From Aphrocallistes beatrix (lineage: Eukaryota; Porifera; Hexactinellida; Sceptrulophora; Aphrocallistidae): a DNA stretch of 64,000 nt. Below, piece by piece: positions 42,628 through 53,800 of this stretch. The notes beneath the pieces are model-generated. The model saw only the letters and a program-made list of their open reading frames with translations. It did no database searches and was not told the origin of the DNA. A program made the position numbers and the translations under genes. Position 1 is the stretch's first letter; the number at the start of each line of letters is the position of its first letter. The stretch covers positions 415,001 through 479,000 of the forward strand of contig OY725506.1 in the NCBI GenBank assembly GCA_963281255.1, in the 5' to 3' direction.

Positions 42628-43959
42628 TTAGGTTTCGTCATTGGAAGAATATACGATTTCATCTGCTCCATCTAGGCTTGACAAGGGGACACGGAATGGA
42701 TCCGGATTTTCTACTTCTGTAGCGTAACACTGAGGTAAACTTCTAGGTAACCTTCTTAAAGCATCTGAGTTAACATCAAAATAGAGTAGGAAAGTTAACG
42801 AATTATCCGGAGTTAGAAAGGAAGAGTAATCCCATTTATATAAAGAATAAAAGACATCACTAGTTGTTGCAATCTTCAGTTGATAATTAGTAATATCGCG
42901 ATTATAGCATGACTGTGTACCATCACTCTTCTGAAGTATGATACGACATTCTGTGATATAAGCTACTCCCAATATAGCATCAAAGTCTCCTACAACTCTC
43001 TGAATTGAGAAATCAAGACGACTACCAATGCCATAGCAAACAAACTTACTAATACATTTCAGTTTGTATTTGTTTACATAGAAACAAACACTTTCCAGAG
43101 TTTTCCCATCAATCAGTTTATTTACATCACGTAGCTTCCACTCTACTCCATCAAGTCTTTTCACCGTATTTAACTCAGATTTCAAACTTTGCACTTCAAC
43201 TTTCAATGCACTTATCACAACTTCCAATTCTTGATTCTTGGTTTCAACCATGTCCACATGTTCTATTATGAACTCCTTCTTGTGAGATAAGAGATCTCTT
43301 CTCATTGGTTTAGCTTTACATCCGTATTTAGTATAAGGACACTCTATCTCAGCCAATGGACATTCAGCGTTATGATCTGATAGTAGTCGTCGAGGAAACT
43401 CTTTTCCACAACCATTAGAACATGTAACTGGATAATTATAACAATATTTCAAATGTAGAGTGTAATACATGGCACACCCTTTTTTCTCACAAAATTCACA
43501 CCCAATCTCTCGAAATGGACACACATTCTGTTCGTGTATCTCCATGTCACCTCTTATAAGAACTTGTTCACAATAAATACATTCAACAAGGAAGCGTTTA
43601 CATTCTTTCAAATGATTTTCAGCTTCTGATAGTTTTCCTTTCCATTTGCAGTCTCTGAGAAGAGGACATTTTATTTCTAGTTTATTTACACAATTTTCAA
43701 CCAACTTAACAGCATTTAACTCATTTGGAGTCTCACTACACAACTGACAAGTTGTTTCTCCTTTCACGATACTAGCTTTCCTCATTATTCCTTCGCAAAC
43801 GTTACAAATGGAAATTTCCTTTTCGAATTCAGTCAGGTTCTGAGCTAGATACTCCCTCCTATACCCACAGTACTTAGTCTTACCTCCTACAGACCTCTTC
43901 ACGTACAGGAGGTCATCCATGGTGTCAGGTGCAGTATCAACAGGTTGTTTAGATGCCAT
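42628..43959 (-). CDS. TRAF-like zinc-finger/MATH protein T3
   Basis: A single exon encodes 443 residues with the same layout as T2: degenerate four-Cys knuckle (CNVCEGIMRK...CQLC), TRAF-type zinc fingers (about 98-224), a longer coiled coil (KNQELEVVISALKVEVQSL) and a C-terminal MATH-like domain (GDFDAILGVAYITECRIILQ). The end is acidic. It is the head gene of the array; spacing to T2 is about 1.26 kb. The 5' flank (43960-44090) is nearly identical to that of T1 (37931-38060), so this promoter was copied with the gene. It likely works as a cytoplasmic signalling adaptor, perhaps trimeric through the coiled coil. Confidence 0.9.
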   Translation of the reverse strand: MASKQPVDTAPDTMDDLLYVKRSVGGKTKYCGYRREYLAQNLTEFEKEISICNVCEGIMRKASIVKGETTCQLCSETPNELNAVKLVENCVNKLEIKCPLLRDCKWKGKLSEAENHLKECKRFLVECIYCEQVLIRGDMEIHEQNVCPFREIGCEFCEKKGCAMYYTLHLKYCYNYPVTCSNGCGKEFPRRLLSDHNAECPLAEIECPYTKYGCKAKPMRRDLLSHKKEFIIEHVDMVETKNQELEVVISALKVEVQSLKSELNTVKRLDGVEWKLRDVNKLIDGKTLESVCFYVNKYKLKCISKFVCYGIGSRLDFSIQRVVGDFDAILGVAYITECRIILQKSDGTQSCYNRDITNYQLKIATTSDVFYSLYKWDYSSFLTPDNSLTFLLYFDVNSDALRRLPRSLPQCYATEVENPDPFRVPLSSLDGADEIVYSSNDET

Positions 43960-45065
43960 TGCAAGTATTATTGTAGATAAATAATAATAAACACTGTTAT
44001 GGTTCTAGTTCCATATTGGAAAGTTATGGTTGTGGAAATATATCATGAAAGTAAGGAGTCATATTACTGACTATATATTCCATTATAAAGTACGGAGTGG
44101 CAGATCTAAATACGTATGTACCCCAATGTTAACAATCTAGCATGACGAGTTGCATCAGAGGTATATTTTCTATTTATAGTAACCCCAACTTCTTATTTAA
44201 ATGACTTCTGGCTTAAATTGACTTAACTGGAAATGAGTAAGCAAAATTCCTAGGCTTGGTGGGGTTGTCAACCAGAATATCACAGCAATATTAGTTAAAT
44301 CTCTACAAAATTTGCTCATCAACTCCATTTTTCTTAAATACAAGTTCATGAATCCCATGTTTAGTATCATTTTCTCTCGTTACAACTGTTCAGAGATTCT
44401 TTATAGTAACAAAAACACGGATCTATTCTGAAACTTATTTAAAATTAATTAATCACTTCTATCTTATCCCTTGCTCTGTATTCTTAACTGTGGATAGTAA
44501 TATCAATATTAACCTTAGGATTATTGGAAAGTTTGTTAATTTGAAATTTTCGAAGGTTTATTCGGTTGCTTTTGGGGAATGAATTTTCAGGAATTTCTGA
44601 TAGCATGGGGAAGAGAGAAGAATTATTCGGTGATAAACCTAAGTTTAGACTATCTACAACAAGAATTTTGGAGAGAATAGACTGGCTATATCTATTAAAA
44701 CAACAACAACAACAACAACACGTTAATAATATCACACAAACAAACAAACATTTATAAGCCCGAAAGGTAGAATACTTCAGCTCCTCTAAATAATCTGCTA
44801 TCCTCCCTTAGTTACAACTTTTACCATTAGTTATTTAGGTCTCAGGATCTGATAAATTTCACACTCACCTCGAACAAATCATTTCAAACACATACAATGT
44901 AAAATATGTAATTGGACAATTGATCTCCTCTAAAAACTAACAAAAATATTTACACTAAAGCCACAAGGTTCCAAGGACAATAAACAGCTAATCTCACAAC
45001 GTATCATAGAACTACAAGTAAATATTCATATTAACTGTCCACTATAGAGCACACTGCAGCTGAAA
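43960..45065. other. Intergenic between T3 and the membrane-protein gene
   Basis: The promoter side of T3, then AT-rich sequence without a gene. 44700-44720 is a short CAA microsatellite. A block near 44170-44260 (TTCTATTTATAGTAACCCCA, then TAACTGGAAATGAGTAAGC) recurs near 50378-50460, so it is a dispersed repeat. Confidence 0.55.
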
Positions 45066-46059
45066 CTAGGAAAAGTAGGGCTGAATGAAGAATCCGTAAA
45101 GGAACAATGCGACTACAATTCCCACAGCTATTGTACCGAGTATGGCGTAGAAGTAGTCTCCAACATCGAATGGACTGTACCCTACCCTCGGTCGGTCCCC
45201 TCTGGGGTCAAACACCTCATCTCCATCAACAGTGACGCCGGCGCCGAAATAAGTTACTCTAAAAGAAGTATGACAAAATAAAATACTGAACAGTGGTTTT
45301 AAAACATTTTTTAACATTCTGTCTACCTCCATCACTTAAACCGTAATACAGGATTCGTGACTCCCAGGTAAGGAGAGCAACAAAAATGTGTTTTTTATTT
45401 ACAGTAATTAGATTTGGAAATAAAATTGGAAATTTCTTTAAAAGCATTTGTTGAATGGAAGAAGAGTTAATATAATTTATTCGTCAATATATTAATAACT
45501 CACGGGAAGTAGAAGTTGTCTGTGTAATTCCTCCTAAACCTCGTTTCAAATTCCATATCATACGGCAGCAGGGCGTAAGGGAAGGTTTGGCCTGGAGTTA
45601 GAGCAGAAGAGAATCCACTTACAAGATTCGACCCAAGTCTAGAGAACAAAAATTTAACTTCAAACATTAAAATTTCAAAAAGGATACAAATGATTGGTTT
45701 ATATGTATCATCGCTTACATGTTTGTGTTGACCTCATAGAACTGTAATCTGATGCTCTCACTCAGCTGCCGAATCCTCACGGGATCATAACGGTTCAAGC
45801 ACAATCGTCCAGCTGCGGCATTTCTCAATGGACTGGGCACGGCCCCGTTTCCAACCATGACACAATACTGGATGGAACGGTCCATGAAAAACGTCACAGG
45901 CATTTCTAATATTATCGTGAAAATGTACCCATCGGGGGGAGCAGCTACCAGAGGTCCCTGGCAGAATACCGACCAATCAGCTGGAGGGTTGGGACAGCGT
46001 ACTGTTTGGCAGTTGGCGATAGTGGCTAATGCCAACAGAGTCATCAACCCTAATATCAT
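45066..46059 (-). CDS. Small type I membrane protein, unknown family
   Basis: Three exons join to 222 residues: 45719-46059, 45504-45638, 45066-45258, all GT-AG, phases 2 and 2. Residues 1-17 are a signal peptide. The ectodomain has several cysteines (RCPNPPADWSVFCQ, QYCVMV, RLCLNRY). Near the membrane there is an RGD inside DPRGDRPRVGY. A single transmembrane helix (AILGTIAVGIVVALFLYGF) ends just before a very short cytoplasmic tail. I do not recognise the family. The RGD may or may not be exposed for integrin binding. Confidence 0.82.
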
Positions 46060-48596
46060 CTTCCTAACTAAACTTCAGAATAGACATATAAACCAGCGGA
46101 TTTCAGGGACATTGTAAAATATGTAAATAGGGATTCGAATAATAGCAAATTCTGATTCAAAAATTGCTTTGCAATTTTCCCCATTCGAAAGTGCGCAGAA
46201 ACCAAGTGGTTAAGTATGATTATTATAAAAATTTGCATCCAAATCTTTGATGCTTCGTAGAAGGTCAGTGTATCGAAAGCATTGAGCACATCCTGTACAG
46301 AGAGTGCGTGTGTAATCTACTATTAAAGTTCAAAATCCAGCAAAGCATTGGAAGTTACGCCATCCATGTTTCCCTGTTGTTTTATCATAGTAATGAATTC
46401 CTGCTGTTTATGAAACTTGTCACAAGATAAGGCAACTTATTTTCTGAGAAAATATTCAACAATTTGCTGACATGTCACTTTTTTTAAGATAAATCAAAAA
46501 CGAGATAAGTTGTATTACATATGATGGTAATATATACTTTCATGATGGAGACTGACGTTTGCTTATATCAGAATGGAGATGTGTGTGAGGGTAGCGGCAA
46601 AACTGCCTTACTGCAAGTAAAGTTTTACTCAGATTTTCTAATCAATTTCTTAGGCGCACAAATTATAATATTATTCTAAGGATATTGCTTATATTTTGCG
46701 CGCTAAAACGTAGATCGGCGTAAATTCACGCGCCTAGCTCTTACAATGGCTATTACGAGCTATACTTTAATTTCGCGCGCCTAAACAAAGACATCTATTT
46801 TAATGTAAATTTACGCGCCACATGCGGCTAGATCGAACCCTGATACAAGGATGGCGCCGGAACAAAGAAGTATAAATTTCAGAAATTATACATACATCTA
46901 CGGCTGCGAAATTTGTACTGATCCATGTACCTAATACTAAATATAGAACTGGGAAAAATGATTTCACATTATTTTGGGATTATTTAATTGACTTAAATGC
47001 TTAAAAATAGCAATCGATTGCTACTAGCTAGCCCGTAATGATCTAAAAGTCCGTGTTAATATTTCTTTATACTTTGTTATCACAGTTAATCACCGGAGTT
47101 TTAGGTTGATTAAACTTCATTCTTGATTTTATACACACATCGATTTTTAGACTGCTTTGGATAAGTCGCGATTATTCATACATTTAAGGTGATTGCATGA
47201 ATAACTTCGAAAACTAAAGACCATTCTACACTTCATACAATGAATTCAGTCTAAGCATGAATTTATAATATATTTGACTTGTCTGTGATACAATACGAAT
47301 AATCTACGTAGGAACTGTTAGAAATCTATATTTAAGATTCTATGCTATACACTTTAAGGCAAAGAGGCTAGACCAGGTTCTTATGGAACTCAGAGCAGGT
47401 AATAGGACTGGGTGGACCTCATGGTGTTTAGGATCGTCTCCCATGTGCCCCTACTGCCACTGTGGCTGGGACTAATGGGCACACAATGCTTACGTTCTTA
47501 AAAAATGGTGCCTATAATTAGCTTCATAGTGTATAAAAATAAGTACAGACGAAGTAGTTTTTTACTGTAGTACATTTCGTTCAATGGAGTTTATTACATT
47601 AATTTCAAACACGCTTGGAAAATAAATAGTTTTTTGATGATATTTCTCTATTACTTTTACATTCGGATTACATTCCAGCAATATTTTCTTTTATGTCCCG
47701 CCATTTCCCGCAAAATTTAACGTTGTGTCTCGTTTTTGCCATGACTTAGATTGGCATATATGTGGTATAAAATCAACAGTTGGGTAATAGTGGTGCCTCA
47801 AATTATGGTGGAGCATAAAGTCAATTTCTTCCTGTTGTATCTACCTTTGTTGTATTTTGTAGATTCATTGGAAAAAGTGTAAACATTCAGAACAAGAAAA
47901 CAAAATGTACATTTTGTTATTATTCCCTAAATTCAAAATTTCGGATGATAACTTCAATATAAAGTGATAAAAAATAATTATTGTGAAAATACTATCTAAG
48001 TTTTGGATGAGCTGAAACTAAAACTCACGATTATTTACTTCAAAATATCAACAAACACCAAACAGAGAAGCTAACTGAATCGTTTAGAAAGGCTAAAACG
48101 AAGTGAAGAGAAAGAACTAACTACTCTCCCGTAAATGACTTATTATACTCAGGCAACAGTAGGCCTACTGGATAATATGAAACTAATGAAAAAGTTGGTG
48201 GCTAATTTTGGAAATCCGTAAGTGGATATTGGGCAGAAATGAGTTGAGCTGGTGGTTGTGTGTCCTAGGTGGATAATACAATCCTCGTCAAATGAGGTGT
48301 GAAGGCATCAAATATCATCGTGACACAATACACACCATTACTTTAGTGGTAGAATATTACAATGCGATATCTCGAGTTGGAGGAATTTAGTATATTTCCC
48401 GTGATAATTAATGTAAATTAGGAAATTGGAAAATCCGTCATACATTATCCAGATATGATGCAAAATATTATCATTAGTTGATAGCCAATCTCTTTTCAAT
48501 CAAACCAAATTCACAAAATAACCATAAACTAGAAAACTCAGATACAACATTCTTATAAACACAACAACAAACATTTGTCGATAAATATTTTATGAA
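46060..48596. other. Intergenic, 2.5 kb, no gene seen
   Basis: No domain-bearing frame or RNA gene was found. 46695-46830 is unusual for its CGCGC-containing words (GCGCGCTAAAACG, TTCGCGCGCCTAAAC, TACGCGCC), which look like spaced copies of a short motif. A repeat near 47690-47770 (TGTCCCGCCATTTCCCGC, then GATTGGCATATATG) has a relative at 48970-49110. Confidence 0.5.
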
Positions 48597-49561
48597 ATGG
48601 CAGAAAGTGATGTTATTAGGCCAAGCTTGAAGAAAGCTGGGAAGTTAGCGGCGATGACCCTTGAAAAGTACAAGAACTTCGTCTACATGTTCGATCAGAG
48701 TGGTGAAGGATTGGAATGCAGCACTCTATACAAAATGATGTCAGATCTCAACATGAGAATCACAGAGGAGGTTTTCAATAGTTACATGGTGAAGTATCAG
48801 AACTCAGATGGGACTATTGATGCCAAGGGACTGATGAACGCACTCATGGATAGTAATGGTGAATTATCTCAAGGTTAATAATCTGACACTTATTTAATAC
48901 TTTTTCTCACTTATTTATTTTAATTTCCACAAATTGTGTTGCCAATAGCTTACATACCAACTGTCCCGTTTTTCATTCTTCTATTGAGCCAATTTTCCCG
49001 TTTTTACATGAATTTTCCCCATTTTGTCCCATTTTTTAAATTAAATGTAAATACTTTTCTATAGCTACCCGCAATGTCCCGCTTTTATCATGGCTCAAGT
49101 TGGCACGTATGCACATAGGCGCCGAACCCGGGGGGGCTCAAGCCCCCCCCCTGGATTGGAAGATGGCCCATAGACGCAATACAAAAGGCTGAGCACCCCT
49201 GGAACTCCAAAATTACTCATAGATTTCGAAAAGTTCGGCGCCCCTGCGTATATATATGGCAAATAGTAAGTGTATTCCCAATGTTTTTTCGAATTTAATT
49301 TTAGAAGAATTTCTAAAGAAAGAAAATGATGCAGACAAGATGCTGAAGGATATCTATAAGACATTTGACAGAGAGAAGAGAGGAGGCGTAGAGGAACAAC
49401 AATTCAGAGAAACTTTGAAGATTCTCCAAATCCCGATCAGTGACGATCACATTCTCCGGATGTACAAGATGTTTGATCTGAGCGGAGATAAGAATATCGA
49501 TTATAGCGAGTTCTATGACGGACTGAAGAACAGAATCGGACTGAAGAAGGTCTTCATTTGA
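48597..49561 (+). CDS. Calmodulin-like EF-hand protein
   Basis: Two exons join to 177 residues: 48597-48873 and 49305-49561, phase 1. It has the calmodulin/troponin C/centrin length and four EF-hand positions. The fourth loop is nearly canonical (DLSGDKNIDYSE). The first (DQSGEGLECSTL) lacks the acidic residue at position 12, the second (QNSDGTIDAKGL) is degenerate, and the third (DREKRGGVEEQQ) has Gln at position 12. Calcium binding is therefore expected mainly at site 4. The intron carries a MITE at about 49114-49250. A specific ortholog cannot be named. Confidence 0.87.
49114..49250. mobile_element. MITE in EF-hand gene intron
   Basis: The ends TAGGCGCCGAAC and GTTCGGCGCCCCTGCGTA are inverted repeats around G- and C-runs (GGGGGGGCTCAAGCCCCCCC). 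No coding sequence. Confidence 0.65.
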
Positions 49562-50820
49562 TTCACACACCTCTCTTTCTTATTTTATATTCTAGTTCAT
49601 GTTTTCGATACTTATTATTATATTTGATTACTTAATTTGAAGGTCGATTCGCTACGAAACGATACTTCTCTTAAAACCCTTCTTCCCTGAGAAAGAGGAT
49701 AGAGACCCCCGTAGCAAAAAATCTCCCCCCCCCCCTGTCTACCCTCTGCCTTTCTATTGGCTATTGCTGTCATAAATTGGACATAATATGCCTATATATT
49801 ACAAACGAAATGATTGGTTCTTGGATCTCTTCATAAGGCCCATTATTCCATTAGTATTGCGTATACAGATCAAAAGAACCATTGACACCTGAAACGTATC
49901 TATGGACTAGGTGTAAGTTCATTATTTATATATTTATGGCACAGTATTGAACTTCCAATGGTGTTGGAGGTAAGGGATGAGTATATCCAGTTAATTATAA
50001 TGAAGACACAACAGTGATCTTTACAGAATAAGTTTAAAGAATAATGCATACGATTCACTACGTTGAAGGAGTTAGATTGGTGTAGCTAGTTGTAATGGAT
50101 ATTCATACCACATCGATTTACAACTAAGCTGTTTCTAAGTTGATTTGATTTATTAATTGATTCAGTGGTTGTAGGATTTAAATTTAAGTATTAAGGTTAA
50201 TGGGAGGGAATCCATTGAACAGAATGTACGAGTCTACGGCAAAAATGTCCTGAAAAAAACTGGATTATTTTATGACCGAAGTTTCAGGATTTTTCAAATA
50301 AACAGCTACACTCAAGTGGTTTCCTTAATTCCTTCCCATATATATAAGTATGTATCCCTTAAATCACCTGGGGTCATTTCTATTTATAGCAAATACCCCA
50401 CACTTCTAAGGTTTCCCCGCCCAAAATGACTTAACCGGAAATGAGTTAGCAAAAATCTAGCGCCATTTAAGGGGTATATTGTTAAAATTGATTAATCCAT
50501 GGTTATAAAAAGTGTTAAAATATTAGATTCATTTCGTCCCGATAATATGAGAACCAACCTTATTAATAGAATTTTCTCTCCCTCAATATATTTATGTTTT
50601 AGAGTTAGATCTACCTCAAAAATAAAATTTTGAGTGAATGGGGGAGGAATCAAATCCTCAACATTAAATATACACTAAAAATAAAACAACCGAAACTTAA
50701 TCAATCGGGGGTTTATTATCGATCTGAAAGAAGAGACAAATATAAACATAATCTCTAAAAAGCATTTCTACCTAAATCCATGCTGACACTACAGCCACTT
50801 TGTAGTTCTGTGGGGTAGGT
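49562..50820. other. Intergenic between convergent EF-hand gene and USP47
   Basis: No gene seen. It holds a C-run (49725-49736), the dispersed repeat near 50378-50460, and a likely polyadenylation signal for USP47 (AATAAA on the minus strand at 50712-50717, about 105 bp after the stop). Confidence 0.55.
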
Positions 50821-53800
50821 TTAAACCTTGGTGTCTATCTCAACTCCCTTTTCTGTCGCTTCTGTGGTTTTAGTTTCAGATGTGTCGTTAACGTAGATTT
50901 TCAAAGCTCTTTCTTTAGGTTTCACCCAACTCACGTATGTACTGTTTGTAAGCTTCTGCATTCTATGAAATGATTGGCTACTCAAACCATGGACATCTCG
51001 TATTGTATAAATAAGAATTGAATGTTAATACAAAAAAGAAATTATATGTGCGACTGTTATAATCAACCGTTTTAAATTTCCATTCCGGACGCGAAAAGTT
51101 ATCACTAGGCAAACAAATAACTAACCGAGCAGTTTCCTGTTTCTGTAAGGCCTTCCGTTTTTCATCGCTTAGTTTCACTAGAGCTTCTGTCTTGTCTCTA
51201 AAACGGTAGAATTAACTAAATTGGTGGAATCGAAATTGCTAAATTATTTCACTCTAAAACCAGCCATACTTGTATTAGAATTTGGAAAAACAAAACTTGC
51301 TATTAGGTGCCCCATTCATTTTAGTTCCACTAATGGAGTGGCGGGCAACCTTAATCCTTAAGTGGGCCACAAATCTGTCAGTTCTTGTTACGGTCACACC
51401 ACCATGGCCGTAGCAAGAACTGACATTAGAAACCTATATGGAAGCAATGTAACAACTAAAATTATACTTATAAAAGCAAAATAAGTAAAATACATTGAAT
51501 CATCATGTAATGATTATAGAAAATATATTAATATTCAGCATCAATTTCACACCAAGATTAGGCGGGACAATCACTAAGTACTATACCTGTAGTAGATGAT
51601 GGCTCCATCATCGTGCATGTAAAGAGGCCAGGTGTTGAGATACATCGCAGATGGATTCCAGGTTAGTTCTTCTTGAATCTCGAGCAGTGATACGTCACAA
51701 GGAAAGCTACCCTGACCCTAAAAGGTCCCAGTTTATAGTTAGAGATCAGTTGCAATCAACAGTGATACTACATAACGGATTCAGCGAGGAACGTAAAAGC
51801 ATTCTGTGGATTTATCAGGACTATAGAGGGTTTAATTAACAATTAGTATATTGGTCCATATCATTATGTTGGTATACTATGTAACTGTTAAAACCCTCTA
51901 TACTCTTGCATCTCAATTCGTTGCTATAGATATTCTATGTGTCAGAGCTATTCCGGTCCTGCCAAAAGTGGCCCGATTAAACAGTGACCCGATTAAGCGG
52001 AGTCGACTGTCTATGTACAATGGAGACTCACCTTAGCAAACTCAACGTCACTTGTGGGTAGAGATGCAGCCTGGGCAATCTAGACATTTTGATAACTCAA
52101 CACAAGAAAATACATACTAAAAGTGCATTAAAATCAAATACGATGTTGGCATACACATCCATGGTTCGTACGTACTAACCACTTGTTTGAGAAAGTCTAC
52201 TGAAGGATTGGTGAGTATTATTTCCTGGAAAGGTTCCAGGATGTATAGCGAGGGTCTCCACCTCCTTATATAGACTTGTAGGTCAGAAGGTCGAGACATA
52301 GGCTCCTCTCCATCCAACTTCTCAACAAACATTTCACTCCCATTAAACACGTTGATGTCTTTGTCAAAGTATTGATCGTCGAAATAGATAGAGCCAGGGT
52401 TCTTCCAGGTCTTTTTCCGTAAGCGGAAACTAATATGAATGGCATTCGATGGATTACATTAGTGAGAATAGGGCATAGAGATATCAAGCAATAAGTTAGA
52501 TACATATGCAACTATATTATTAAAAGATTGCTATTATTTTAGTATTCTTTATACCATAGAGATGTCGCAATAATTAATATATGGCTGAGTTAGTGCATAG
52601 GAGTGAGAATGTTCAAATATACTTTTTAGTTAGAATTTTGGCCTAATTTATTCCGAGAAAATCCTACTTTGCCTCAAGAGGTGAAGCTAGTTATTAATGA
52701 TTACTTGGGCCTAAAAGGGCTCTTTACTAAGGAAACTTCTCTTTGAATGTTAATTTTGTTTATATATAAAAAGGATTTGTTTACTTATAAAAAAAAGTTT
52801 TTATTGAGAAATAAGAAACTGAATCTTAAAAGGTAAAAACTGGTAATAGGAAACTGTATTACTTATCGAAGTTGAGTCCTTCAGGCTCAAACTGTGTCTT
52901 CTTTCGCTCTATTTCCTTAAGAATTTCTACTTTCGCATCTTTAACTGTCAAATCTCTGGAAACGATGAAGTCCATCAGGAATTTGGAAGGCTAGGAGAGA
53001 TTATTAATGTAAAGCTGTGACATGCATATACACAAATGTGTGAATAAACCTTACCTCTTCAGGAGTTCGCACATCTAGATAGTATACCTTAGCTCTGTAC
53101 TCGCCTGGCTTCAATGCTCGACCCAATCGAACTACTATCTATAAATATAACTCTTTAAAAACTGCTGAAATTGAAAATTGAAATTTTCTGTAAATTAAAA
53201 AATCTCAAAATGAAAAGATTTCTGAGATTCAAATAACTCTAAACTTCAATAACAAAACGAGAGAGTTCACATTCGCTAGAATAAATTGATACAACAGACA
53301 TCAGAGTACAAAGCTGACTTCACAAACCTTCACATCGTCTACAAACGAAGAGAGCATATCTCCGAGACGAGTATACTCGAACTCTTGAAGGTTAGAGTAG
53401 ACTCGGATAATCTTGAAGTAGTCAGATGACACCCCGACATCTGGCTCCAGTCTAGCCTTCAGGTCTGCGATGGTCAGTCGCTTGTCTATTCGGATGCGAA
53501 TAACTCTGGGCTTAGGCTTGTTTCGAGCAGAATCGAGATCCGTTTCAGTGGGAGATGATTCCTGACTGGAATCCGTTTCCTTTGATTGTATTTCTGTACT
53601 TTCTATGACGTAAATAACAAGTGTATGTGAGTATGTTTAGTTATTTTGAGTCTGTATACGTTTGTGGTTATAATTTCACTTCAAGGTGTTAAAATTATTT
53701 GAACAATTCAATATCTGTACAAATACCTGTTTTCAACTTTGAAATCCTAAAATTATTTCCTCAAATACAAGAGCTCTCAAATTTTAATTCACATTAAATC

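Noticed and set aside
44484..44757. Frames with Cys-run or Gln-run at 44484-44747 (-) and 44566-44757 (+)
   Set aside because: Both depend on a short CAA microsatellite and show no other coding feature.
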